A DNA stretch of 64,000 nt from Xanthomonas sp. SI (GTDB lineage Bacteria > Pseudomonadota > Gammaproteobacteria > Xanthomonadales > Xanthomonadaceae): assembly GCF_014236855.1 (NCBI RefSeq), contig NZ_CP051261.1, forward strand, positions 2,728,001 through 2,792,000, read 5' to 3'. The position numbers and the translations under genes were made by a program. How positions within the stretch are numbered: position 1 is the stretch's first letter; every line of letters begins with the position of its first letter. The notes below the pieces were generated by a model, which ran no database searches, was not told where the DNA came from, and worked only from the letters and a program-made list of their open reading frames with translations. Shown in pieces: positions 1 through 10,580 of this stretch.

Positions 1-2
1 GG

Positions 3-374
3 CTGGGCACGGCGCTGGTCGAGGTCTCGCAATCGCGGCAGCCGTGCTGGAAGTTGTCCGACCGTTTCGGCGTGGCCGCGCTGGCGCGGCGCGTGCAGGA
101 AAGCGGCCGCACCGGCTGGTATTACCGCGTGCTGCAGCCGGGCGAGATCGCCGCCGGCGACCGGCTGGTCCTGCTGGAGCGGCCGTATCCGGCCTGGTCG
201 CTGGCCCGGCTGATCCAACTGCTGTATCGGCGCGAGGTGGACCTGGCGCAGCTGGAGCAGGTGCTGGCGCTGCCGCTGGTACCGAACTGGCGCGTCCTGT
301 TCGAGCGGCGCCTGGCCCAGCGCGAGGTCGAGTGCTGGGACAAGAGGCTGCTGGGGCAGCCGGCAGCGGAGTAG
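3..374 (+). CDS. MOSC domain protein, C-terminal part (gene cut by window edge)
   Basis: The frame is open from the first base and ends at a TAG at 372-374, so the start lies outside the window. The visible ~123 residues begin GTALVEVSQSRQPCWKLSDR, which matches the conserved cysteine-containing segment (SQPR.PC.KL) of YiiM-type MOSC domains. A helical C-terminal extension follows. MOSC proteins are molybdenum-cofactor sulfurase-like sulfur carriers; YiiM-type members are implicated in detoxifying N-hydroxylated compounds. The PCW cysteine is the expected sulfur-carrying residue. The family is assigned from the motif; the substrate is unknown. Confidence 0.8.
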   Translation: MGTALVEVSQSRQPCWKLSDRFGVAALARRVQESGRTGWYYRVLQPGEIAAGDRLVLLERPYPAWSLARLIQLLYRREVDLAQLEQVLALPLVPNWRVLFERRLAQREVECWDKRLLGQPAAE

Positions 375-414
375 GCGCGCGCGACTTCTTGCCGCGAAGC
401 AGGGGTCATGGTCC

Positions 415-745
415 TTCCGGCCGCTGGGCCGTCGGGACTGAAGTCCCTCCCACAGTGCACCCGACGGGTTGGCCGCGAGCCTTAGTAGGAGCGGCTTCAG
501 CCGCGACCAGCGTAACGGTGGAATTTCCGGCTGCGGATGGATGATGTCGGGGCTGAAGCCCCTCCTACAGTGCACCCGGCACGCTGATCGCAAGTCCCTG
601 TAGGAGCGGCTTCAGCCGCGACAAACGATGTCAGGAAGCCTGGCGATTTGCTTGTCTGTCGCGGCTGAAGCCGCTCCTCAGTGCACCTTGCAAGAGAGCC
701 ACAAGAGCCTTGTGGGAGCGACTTCAGTCGCGACGAACAGGACGG
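415..745. repeat. Cluster of six short palindromic repeats
   Basis: The spacer between the MOSC gene and dapB carries at least six copies of a short palindrome with core GGAGCGGCTTCAGCCGC. They lie at about 434-466, 484-510, 543-580, 598-624, 656-690 and 712-736, in alternating orientation. Several copies in one orientation are followed by CAGTGCACC. The copies are diverged: some read GGGACTGAAGTCCC or GGAGCGACTTCAGTCGC. The same element occurs at 31101-31133 and, as an inverted pair, at 48649-48721. I see no gene in 375-855. Confidence 0.85.
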
Positions 746-855
746 CAGACCTTCCGCTGTCGGATGCAGTCAACACCTAAACCGCCTCCGTCGCTAACCA
801 CCGCCGCAGCACCACACCCCTGTCGCGGATCGCGACAAACCGCTACCTTGTGGCG

Positions 856-1572
856 ATGACCACTTCCCCCGTACGTGTGTTGATTCATGGTGCATCCGGC
901 CGCATGGGCCAGGCGTTGTTGCGCCTGGCCGCGCAGGACCCCGCGCTGCAGGTGGCAGCCGCGGTGATCCGGCGGGCGCCGGCGCAGCGGGTCGTCGACG
1001 GGGTGCCGTACTTCGCCGCGGCCGAGCTGAACGGCGCGCCGGCGTTCGACGTGGCGGTCGATTTCAGCCTGCCGCAGGGCTTCGACCCGGTGCTGGCGCT
1101 GTGCGTGGCGCGCGGCGCGGCGCTGGTGTCCGGTACCACCGGCCTGGACGAGGCGCAGCGGCAGGCGCTGGCCGACGCGGCAGCGCGCATCCCGCTGATC
1201 TGGGCGTCGAACTTCAGCCTGGGCGTAGCGGTGCTGAACGATCTGGTGGAACGCGCTGCGGCGGCGCTGCCGGGCTGGGACTGCGACATCGTCGAGTCGC
1301 ACCACGTGCACAAGCAGGACGCCCCGTCCGGCACCGCCCTGACCCTGGGCGAGGCCGCCGCGCACGGCGGCGCGCAGCCGCGCTATGCCAGCCTGCGCGC
1401 CGGCGACATCGTCGGCGAGCACCTGGTGCAGTTCGCCGGACTCGGCGAGCGGGTGGAACTGGTGCACCGCGCCAGCAACCGCGACATCTTCGCCCGCGGC
1501 GCGCTGCATGCCGCCGCGCGCCTGCCGGGCCGCGCGCCCGGGGCCTACCGGCTGCGCGATCTGCTCGGCTGA
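856..1572 (+). CDS. dapB: 4-hydroxy-tetrahydrodipicolinate reductase
   Basis: DapB reduces 4-hydroxy-tetrahydrodipicolinate to tetrahydrodipicolinate with NAD(P)H, in the cytoplasmic diaminopimelate/lysine pathway. The 238-residue product has the N-terminal dinucleotide-binding motif GASGRMG (about residues 11-17). It also has the family signature SHHVHKQDAPSGTAL (about 152-166), with the catalytic His pair and Lys. The length is normal for the genus. A GTG two codons upstream is in frame, but ATG at 856 gives the usual N-terminus MTTSPVRVLIHGASG. The next gene is carA, 161 bp away and probably transcribed separately. Confidence 0.95.
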   Translation: MTTSPVRVLIHGASGRMGQALLRLAAQDPALQVAAAVIRRAPAQRVVDGVPYFAAAELNGAPAFDVAVDFSLPQGFDPVLALCVARGAALVSGTTGLDEAQRQALADAAARIPLIWASNFSLGVAVLNDLVERAAAALPGWDCDIVESHHVHKQDAPSGTALTLGEAAAHGGAQPRYASLRAGDIVGEHLVQFAGLGERVELVHRASNRDIFARGALHAAARLPGRAPGAYRLRDLLG

Positions 1573-1594
1573 ACGGCGCTTTCACATAAACGTC

Positions 1595-1623
1595 TGGCGC
1601 GGACAGGTCCGCGTCGGTACAAT
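1595..1623 (+). promoter_or_regulatory. Candidate sigma-70 promoter for carA
   Basis: TGGCGC at 1595-1600 and TACAAT at 1618-1623 are 17 bp apart, ahead of a ~110-base leader before carA. The -10 is good and the -35 is poor. The leader contains a small stem (1681-1694) and a G-run facing a C-run (about 1700-1722). Transcription of carAB from here is an inference. Confidence 0.35.
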
Positions 1624-1733
1624 TCTCGCTCGCCTGTTACCCATCGCCACGGACCCGGAGAAGCGCCGAGTTCGCGGTTTCTTGCAGCCGCAAGTTGGTG
1701 GGGCAGGGTTCCTCTCTCCCCAAGGCGAACCCC

Positions 1734-2861
1734 GTGACTCAACCCGCAATCCTTGTCCTTGAAGACGGCACCGTGTTCGAGGGCGAATCCGTAGGCGCCG
1801 CCGGCCTGTCCGTCGGCGAAGTGGTGTTCAACACCGCGATGACCGGCTATCAGGAGATCCTCACCGATCCCTCCTACGCCCGTCAGCTGGTCACCCTGAC
1901 GTACCCGCATATCGGCAACACCGGCTGCACCGACCACGACGACGAAGCCGCCCAGGTCTGGTCGGCCGGGCTGATCGTGCGCGACGTACCGCGCCGTCCC
2001 AGCAACTGGCGCAGTCAGGTGTCGCTGCCGGACTGGCTGATCCAGCGCGGCGTGGTCGCCATCGCCGGCATCGATACCCGCAAGCTGACCCGCATCCTGC
2101 GCGAGAAGGGAGCGCAGAACGGCGCGCTGATGGCCGGCGAAGTGAACGTGGACACCGCGCTGGAAGCGGCGCGCAAGTTCCCCGGGCTCAAGGGCATGGA
2201 CCTGGCCAAGGTGGTCTCCACCGGCAAGGCCTATCCGTGGCGCGACGGCCAGCTCGACCTGGACAGCAACGCGTTCGCCCAGGCCGCGCCGAAGTACAAG
2301 GTGGTGGCCTACGACTACGGCGTGAAGCTCAACATCCTGCGCATGCTTGCCGAGCGCGGCTGTGAGGTCACCGTGGTGCCGGCGCAGACGCCCGCCGCCG
2401 AGGTGCTGGCGATGAAGCCGGACGGCGTATTCCTGTCCAACGGTCCGGGCGATCCGGCGCCGTGCGACTACGCGATCGCGGCGATCAAGGAAATCGTGGC
2501 CAGCAAGATCCCGACCTTCGGCATCTGCCTGGGCCACCAGCTGCTGGCGCTGGCCGCCGGCGCGCAGACCCTGAAGATGGGCCACGGCCACCACGGCGCC
2601 AACCATCCGGTGCAGGACCTGGACAGCGGCCGGGTGATGATCACCTCGCAGAACCACGGTTTTGCGGTCGACGAAGCGTCTCTGCCGGCCAACGTGCGGG
2701 TGACCCACCGCTCGCTGTTCGACGGCACCAACCAGGGCATCGAACTGACCGACGCGCCGGCCTTCAGCTTCCAGGGCCACCCGGAAGCTTCGCCGGGCCC
2801 GCGCGACGTGGCGCCGCTGTTCGATCGGTTTGTGGCGTCGATGGCGGTAGCAGGGGCATGA
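1734..2861 (+). CDS. carA: Carbamoyl-phosphate synthase small subunit
   Basis: This is the glutaminase subunit of carbamoyl-phosphate synthase. It hydrolyses glutamine and passes ammonia to CarB for arginine and pyrimidine synthesis. The 375 residues comprise the N-terminal CarA domain ([26 protein letters not shown]) and a C-terminal class-I glutamine amidotransferase domain. The nucleophile is Cys265 in FGICLGHQ, and the His-x-Glu pair is in [10 protein letters not shown] chose GTG at 1734 because the protein then begins [13 protein letters not shown] as in relatives; an in-frame ATG at 1695 would add 13 non-conserved residues. The stop overlaps the next start (ATGA). Confidence 0.95.
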   Translation: MTQPAILVLEDGTVFEGESVGAAGLSVGEVVFNTAMTGYQEILTDPSYARQLVTLTYPHIGNTGCTDHDDEAAQVWSAGLIVRDVPRRPSNWRSQVSLPDWLIQRGVVAIAGIDTRKLTRILREKGAQNGALMAGEVNVDTALEAARKFPGLKGMDLAKVVSTGKAYPWRDGQLDLDSNAFAQAAPKYKVVAYDYGVKLNILRMLAERGCEVTVVPAQTPAAEVLAMKPDGVFLSNGPGDPAPCDYAIAAIKEIVASKIPTFGICLGHQLLALAAGAQTLKMGHGHHGANHPVQDLDSGRVMITSQNHGFAVDEASLPANVRVTHRSLFDGTNQGIELTDAPAFSFQGHPEASPGPRDVAPLFDRFVASMAVAGA

Positions 2862-3427
2862 GTGTTCGCCAGCTGGCGATGATTGCGGCGCTCCTGTTCA
2901 GTGGAGTGGCAAATGCTGCCGAAGTATCGGACGAGCAAGCTTCACAGCTCTTTGAATTGCTCGGCTTAAAAGAAGCGGTCTCTATCTACTCTGTGGATTC
3001 GATCGCAGCGCAGCCGCTGTTTCAAAAGCTTGCTTCCGATCAACGAGGTTGTGTCGCAGGGCTTTTGGAAGAAAATTTAGGCTCAAACACCAGGGCGCGA
3101 CTGAAGACTATTTTTGGAAATAGCGCTAAAGCCGGAAGCTGGATTGCTTTCTCCAAGACTCCTGCTGGTCAGCGCTATATGCAGTACGTGGCTGCCAATG
3201 CAACTGCAGTTTTTCTTGATCGACCTAAGCCCGACCGGTCCGAGTTGCTGCTTGGAATGAAGCCAGACCAGGCCGTACAGACGCTTGAGTTCATGTCGTC
3301 GCCTGCGGGGATGGTATTTAGCGCAGCGCCACCACTTGCTCCGCCTGCGATGACTAAAGAGCAGCAGGCGTCGCTGGGAGACGAGCTTTCCCATCGATGC
3401 AAATTGTCCGAACGTGATTTTTCCTGA
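2858..3427 (+). CDS. Secreted small protein of unknown function between carA and carB
   Basis: A 189-residue product whose ATG overlaps the carA stop (ATGA at 2858-2861), so translation is probably coupled. The N-terminus [20 protein letters not shown] is a typical Sec signal peptide cleaved after ANA. The mature part is helical, with the repeated phrases KTPAGQRYM and SSPAGMVF. This loosely recalls DUF2059-type periplasmic proteins, but I do not assign it firmly. Base composition is plainly more A/T-rich than carA and carB, with codons such as TTA, AAA and TTT that are rare in the neighbours. It looks like a later insertion into the operon. It has no obvious role in carbamoyl-phosphate synthesis. 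Confidence 0.8.
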   Translation: MSVRQLAMIAALLFSGVANAAEVSDEQASQLFELLGLKEAVSIYSVDSIAAQPLFQKLASDQRGCVAGLLEENLGSNTRARLKTIFGNSAKAGSWIAFSKTPAGQRYMQYVAANATAVFLDRPKPDRSELLLGMKPDQAVQTLEFMSSPAGMVFSAAPPLAPPAMTKEQQASLGDELSHRCKLSERDFS

Positions 3428-3481
3428 ACGACTTTAGCCGTGCCGCCTCAAAGCGCCGCTAGTCCAGACCTCGAGAAAGAA

Positions 3482-6720
<3,239 letters not shown>

Positions 6721-6724
<4 letters not shown>

Positions 6725-7197
6725 GAGCCCCGATCACCATGCAAGGCGCGCTGCGTTTGCGCGAGGAACTGGACCAGTTGAAGTCGGTCAAGCGGCCGCA
6801 GGTCATCGCCGCGATCGCCGAGGCGCGCGCGCACGGCGACCTGAAGGAAAACGCCGAATACCACGCCGCGCGCGAGCAGCAGAGCTTCATCGAAGGCCGC
6901 ATCAAGCAGCTGGAGAGCGAGCTGTCGCATGCCGAGATCATCGACGTCAGCAAGCTGGCGGTCGGCAGCAAGGTGGTGTTCGGCGCGACCGTGACCCTGG
7001 CCGACGTGGAAAACGACGAAGAGAAGCGCTACCAGCTGGTCGGCGATCTGGAAGCGGACATCAAGCTGGGGCTGATCGCGATCTCCTCGCCGCTGGCGCG
7101 TGCGCTGATCGGCAAGCTGGAAGGCGACAGCGTCAGCATCGACGCTCCGGCCGGCCGTCGCGAGTACGAGATCGTCAGCGTCGAATACGTCGGCTGA
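6721..7197 (+). CDS. greA: Transcription elongation factor GreA
   Basis: GreA rescues backtracked RNA polymerase by stimulating cleavage of the nascent transcript. The 158 residues match the family length. The N-terminal coiled-coil hairpin carries the acidic tip segment ([18 protein letters not shown]), and the C-terminal FKBP-like domain ends EIVSVEYVG. The GTG start at 6721 overlaps the carB stop (GTGA), so it is translationally coupled. rpfE follows after 4 bp. The same carB-greA-rpfE-recJ linkage is known in the X. campestris rpf region. Confidence 0.95.
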
Positions 7198-7201
7198 CGC
7201 C

Positions 7202-8122
7202 GTGGCGGTCGCCACCTTGTTGTTGCCGGAGCGCGCGCGCCTGGCCGCCGCGACGCTGACCGGCGAGGTGGCGCGGGCGTTCGGCCGCGCCGAGCGCGAG
7301 CGCCTGGAACCAGGCTCCGAAGCGCAGTTGCGCCGCCATTTCGCGCTGCCGCCCGGGCAATGGCCGGTGGCGGCGTTGACCCGGCAGCTGGACGCCGGCG
7401 ACGCCGGCGACGCGGTGTGGCTGCGTGCCGATCCGGCCTACGTGGTGCCGGACATGCAGGGCGCGCGGTTGATGGCGCATGGCGACATGCTCGCGATCGA
7501 CGCCATCGACCTGGCCGCGCTGCTGCCGTCGCTGCAGGACCTGTTCGCCGAGTCCGGCCTGGTGCTGGACGCGCCGGAACCCACCCGCTGGTATCTGCGC
7601 CTGGCGTCGGACAGCGTGCTGCCCGCGTTCGCCGCACCAGCGCAGGTGCTCGGCGCCGATCTGTTCGACCATCTGCCGCAGGGCGAGGGCGGGCGGCGCT
7701 GGCGGGCGCTGTTGACCGAGGCGCAGGTGCTGCTGCACCAGCATCCGTGGAACCGCGAACGCAGCGCGCGCGGACAGCCGGCGATCAACTCGCTGTGGTT
7801 CTGGGGCGGCGGCGCGTTGCCGGCCACGGTGAGCACCGCGCATGCGCAGGTGCGCAGTCGCGAGCCGCTGCTGCGCGCGCTGACCCAGGCCGCCGGCATC
7901 GATGCCGAACAAACGCCGCGCGTCGATGCGCTGGTCGATCTGCGCCAGCTGCGCGCGCCCGAGCAGTTCGTCGGCGAGGTGATGCAGCCGCTGCTCGAAG
8001 CGCTGCGTCTGGGCGAGTTGCAGCAACTGCTGCTGGATTTCGAGGATGGCACGCGTTTCTGGATCGGGCGCGAGCAGCGTTGGCGCTTCTGGCGGCGGCC
8101 GCTGGCGCGCCTGGACGCATGA
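7202..8122 (+). CDS. rpfE: RpfE, phosphoglycerate mutase-like regulatory protein
   Basis: This 306-residue protein sits between greA and recJ, where rpfE lies in Xanthomonas. It resembles a family annotated as cofactor-independent phosphoglycerate mutase-like, with phrases such as RADPAYVVPDMQGARLMAHG and INSLWFWGGGALP. I see no complete catalytic metal site of a true mutase, so enzyme activity is doubtful. In X. campestris, rpfE belongs to the set of genes affecting extracellular enzymes and polysaccharide; its biochemical role is not established. The start is GTG, 4 bp after greA, and the stop overlaps the recJ start (ATGA). Confidence 0.85.
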   Translation: MAVATLLLPERARLAAATLTGEVARAFGRAERERLEPGSEAQLRRHFALPPGQWPVAALTRQLDAGDAGDAVWLRADPAYVVPDMQGARLMAHGDMLAIDAIDLAALLPSLQDLFAESGLVLDAPEPTRWYLRLASDSVLPAFAAPAQVLGADLFDHLPQGEGGRRWRALLTEAQVLLHQHPWNRERSARGQPAINSLWFWGGGALPATVSTAHAQVRSREPLLRALTQAAGIDAEQTPRVDALVDLRQLRAPEQFVGEVMQPLLEALRLGELQQLLLDFEDGTRFWIGREQRWRFWRRPLARLDA

Positions 8123-9849
8123 GTCCGCCGCTGCGCATCACCCGGCGGCCGGCCGCCGAGGGCGGGCCGTGGACGCAGAGCGTGCTGCCGCTGCTGCGCC
8201 GCATCTACACCGCGCGCGGCGCGCACGACGCCAGCCTGGCGCAGCCGAAACTGGCGCAACTGCTGCCGCCGGATGCGCTGAGCGGCATCGACGCGGCGGT
8301 CGCCTTGCTGGCTTCGGCGATCGCTGCCGGCAAACGGATTCTGGTCGTCGGCGATTTCGATTGCGACGGCGCCACCGCCTGCGCGGTCGCGGTGCGCGGA
8401 CTGCGCCTGCTAGGCGCCGCGCAGGTGCTGCACGCGGTGCCGAACCGCATGGTCCACGGCTACGGCCTGTCGCCGGCGCTGGTCGCGGAGCTGGCGCCGC
8501 TGCAGCCGGACCTGCTGGTCACCGTCGACCACGGCATCGCCTGCCATGCCGGCGTCGCCGCGGCCAAGGCACTGGGCTGGCAGGTGCTGGTCACCGACCA
8601 CCACCTGCCGGGCAGCGTGTTGCCGCCGGCCGACGCGATCGTCGATCCGAACCTGGCCGGCGACGCATTCCCGAGCAAGATGCTGGCCGGCGTCGGGGTG
8701 ATCTTCTACGTGCTGCTGGCGTTGCGCCGGCACCTGCGCGAGTGCGGCGCGTTCGCCACCCAGCCACCGGATCTGACGGTGCTGCTGGACCTGGTCGCGG
8801 TCGGCACCGTCGCCGACCTGGTGCCGCTGGACACCAACAACCGCGCGCTGGTCTCGGCCGGACTGCGCCGCCTGCAGCGCGGCGACGGCTGCATCGGCCT
8901 GCGCGCCTTGATCGAAGCCAGCGGCCGCGATCCGGCGCGGCTCAGCGCCAGCGACATCGGTTTCGCGCTGGCGCCGCGGCTCAATGCCGCCGGCCGGCTC
9001 GAGGACATGGCGCTGGGTATCGAGCTGCTGCTGTGCGAGGACCCGCAGCAGGCGCGCGAGATCGCCGCCACGCTGGAACAGATCAACGGCGAGCGCCGCG
9101 CGGTGCAGCAGCAGATGACCGACGAGGCCGAGGCCACCGTGGCGCAGGCGCTGCTGGCCGCGCCGGACGCGCCGCCGGTGGCGGTGTGCCTGTTCGATGC
9201 CGACTGGCATCCGGGCGTGATCGGCCTGGTCGCCTCGAAGATGAAGGACCGCCTGCACCGCCCGGTGATCGCCTTCGCCCCGGCCGAGCCGGGCAGCGAC
9301 CAGTTGCGCGGCTCGGCGCGCTCCATTCCCGGCTTCCACATCCGCGACGCGATGGCCGCAGTGGAGGCGCGCCGGCCCGGATTGATGGACAAGTTCGGCG
9401 GCCATGCGATGGCCGCGGGCCTGAGCCTGCCGCACGCCGCGTTGGCCGAGTTCGAACAGCTGTTCCGCGAGCATGCGCTGGCCAGCCTGGACGCGGCGCT
9501 GCTGCAAGCCGAACTGCTCAGCGACGGCGCGCTGGATCCGCATGAGCTGGACCATCGCCATGCCGAGGCGCTGCGCCTAGCCGGGCCATGGGGGCAAGGC
9601 TTCCCCGAGCCGCTGTTCGACGGCGAGTTCGAGGTGCTGCAGTGGCGCCTGCTGAAGGAGCGCCACCTCAAACTGAGCCTGCGCTGCGCCGGCCGCGGCG
9701 AGCCGTTGAACGCGATCCATTTCAACGGTTGGCACGGCGACGAACCCGGCCGCCGCGTGCACATCGCCTACCGCCTGGTCGCCGACGACTATCGCGGCGG
9801 CGAAGCGGTGCAACTGGTGGTGGAGCACTGTCGGAGCCTGTCGGGCTGA
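8119..9849 (+). CDS. recJ: Single-stranded-DNA-specific exonuclease RecJ
   Basis: RecJ is a 5'-3' single-strand DNA exonuclease of recombination and mismatch repair. The 576-residue product shows the DHH-family metal motifs in order: GDFDCDGATACA, TVDHGIACHAG and TDHHLPG. It also has the DHHA1 motif KFGGHAMAAGLSL and a C-terminal OB-like domain. The length is normal. The ATG at 8119 overlaps the rpfE stop. It is the last gene of the carA-recJ run, and the repeat array starts 12 bp after it. Confidence 0.95.
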   Translation: MSPPLRITRRPAAEGGPWTQSVLPLLRRIYTARGAHDASLAQPKLAQLLPPDALSGIDAAVALLASAIAAGKRILVVGDFDCDGATACAVAVRGLRLLGAAQVLHAVPNRMVHGYGLSPALVAELAPLQPDLLVTVDHGIACHAGVAAAKALGWQVLVTDHHLPGSVLPPADAIVDPNLAGDAFPSKMLAGVGVIFYVLLALRRHLRECGAFATQPPDLTVLLDLVAVGTVADLVPLDTNNRALVSAGLRRLQRGDGCIGLRALIEASGRDPARLSASDIGFALAPRLNAAGRLEDMALGIELLLCEDPQQAREIAATLEQINGERRAVQQQMTDEAEATVAQALLAAPDAPPVAVCLFDADWHPGVIGLVASKMKDRLHRPVIAFAPAEPGSDQLRGSARSIPGFHIRDAMAAVEARRPGLMDKFGGHAMAAGLSLPHAALAEFEQLFREHALASLDAALLQAELLSDGALDPHELDHRHAEALRLAGPWGQGFPEPLFDGEFEVLQWRLLKERHLKLSLRCAGRGEPLNAIHFNGWHGDEPGRRVHIAYRLVADDYRGGEAVQLVVEHCRSLSG

Positions 9850-9860
9850 TCCAGCGTCCT

Positions 9861-10456
9861 TAGCCCCTCTCCCCTCGGGAGAGGGGGTGGGGTGAGGGTA
9901 CGGCGCGAAAGCGTCTCGCTGAGTTTGGGTGCACGAGGCTGCGCCCGTACCCTCATCCGCCCCTTCGGGGCACCTTCTCCCGGTGGGAGAAGGGAACAGC
10001 CGATTAGCCCCTCTCCCCCCGGGAGACGGGTTGGGGAGAGGGTACGGCGCGAAAGCGACTCGCGGAGTTTGGGTGCACGAGGCTGCGCTCGTACCCTCAT
10101 CCGCCCCTGCGGGGCACCTTCTCCCGAGGGGAGAAGGGAACGGCCGATTAGCCCCTCTCCCACCGGGAGAGGGGTCAGGGTACGGCGCGAAAGCGACTCG
10201 CTGAGTTTGGGTGCGCGAGGCTGCGCCCGTACCCTCATCCGGCCCTGCGGGCCACCTTCTCCCGGTGGGAGAAGGGAACAGCCGATTAGCCCCTCTCCCA
10301 CCGGGAGAGGGGTTGGGGTGAGGGTACGGCGCGAAAGCGACTCGCTGAGTTTGGGTGCACGAGGCTGCGCCCGTACCCTCATCCGGCCCTGCGGGCCACC
10401 TTCTCCCGTTGGAAGAAGGGAACAAGCCAGCCGCTCTCCCGGGAGACGGGTTGGCT
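9861..10456. repeat. Tandem array of ~144-bp repeats
   Basis: Four direct copies start at 9861, 10005, 10149 and 10287 (periods 144, 144 and 138), followed by a short fifth fragment at about 10431-10456. Each unit starts TAGCCCCTCTCCC and contains three inverted repeats: CTCTCCC/GGGAGAG, GAGGGTACGG/CCGTACCCTC, and TTCTCCC/GGGAGAA. The unit length is a multiple of three, which leaves long open frames on both strands that I judge not to be genes. Two more copies lie at 30778-31030. The rest of 9850-10580 holds only the upstream region of the next gene. Confidence 0.9.
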
Positions 10457-10580
10457 GAAGATAGGATCAGCCGCATCGATGCAAGACTAAGCGACCCAAG
10501 CACACCGCACGAAGATTCTGGCTAACCCCACAGCGCCACAACGGACGTTCAAGCTGTACCGACCCATCAAGGAGTGATCC

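Noticed and set aside
9861..10456. Regular repeats that might be a CRISPR array
   Set aside because: Units are ~144 bp, contiguous, without unique spacers, and no cas genes are present.
9789..10503. Long open frames on both strands through the 144-bp repeats, with repeated Pro/Arg/Gly-rich protein sequence
   Set aside because: They result from a repeat length divisible by three; there is no Shine-Dalgarno, no known domain, and both strands are equally open.
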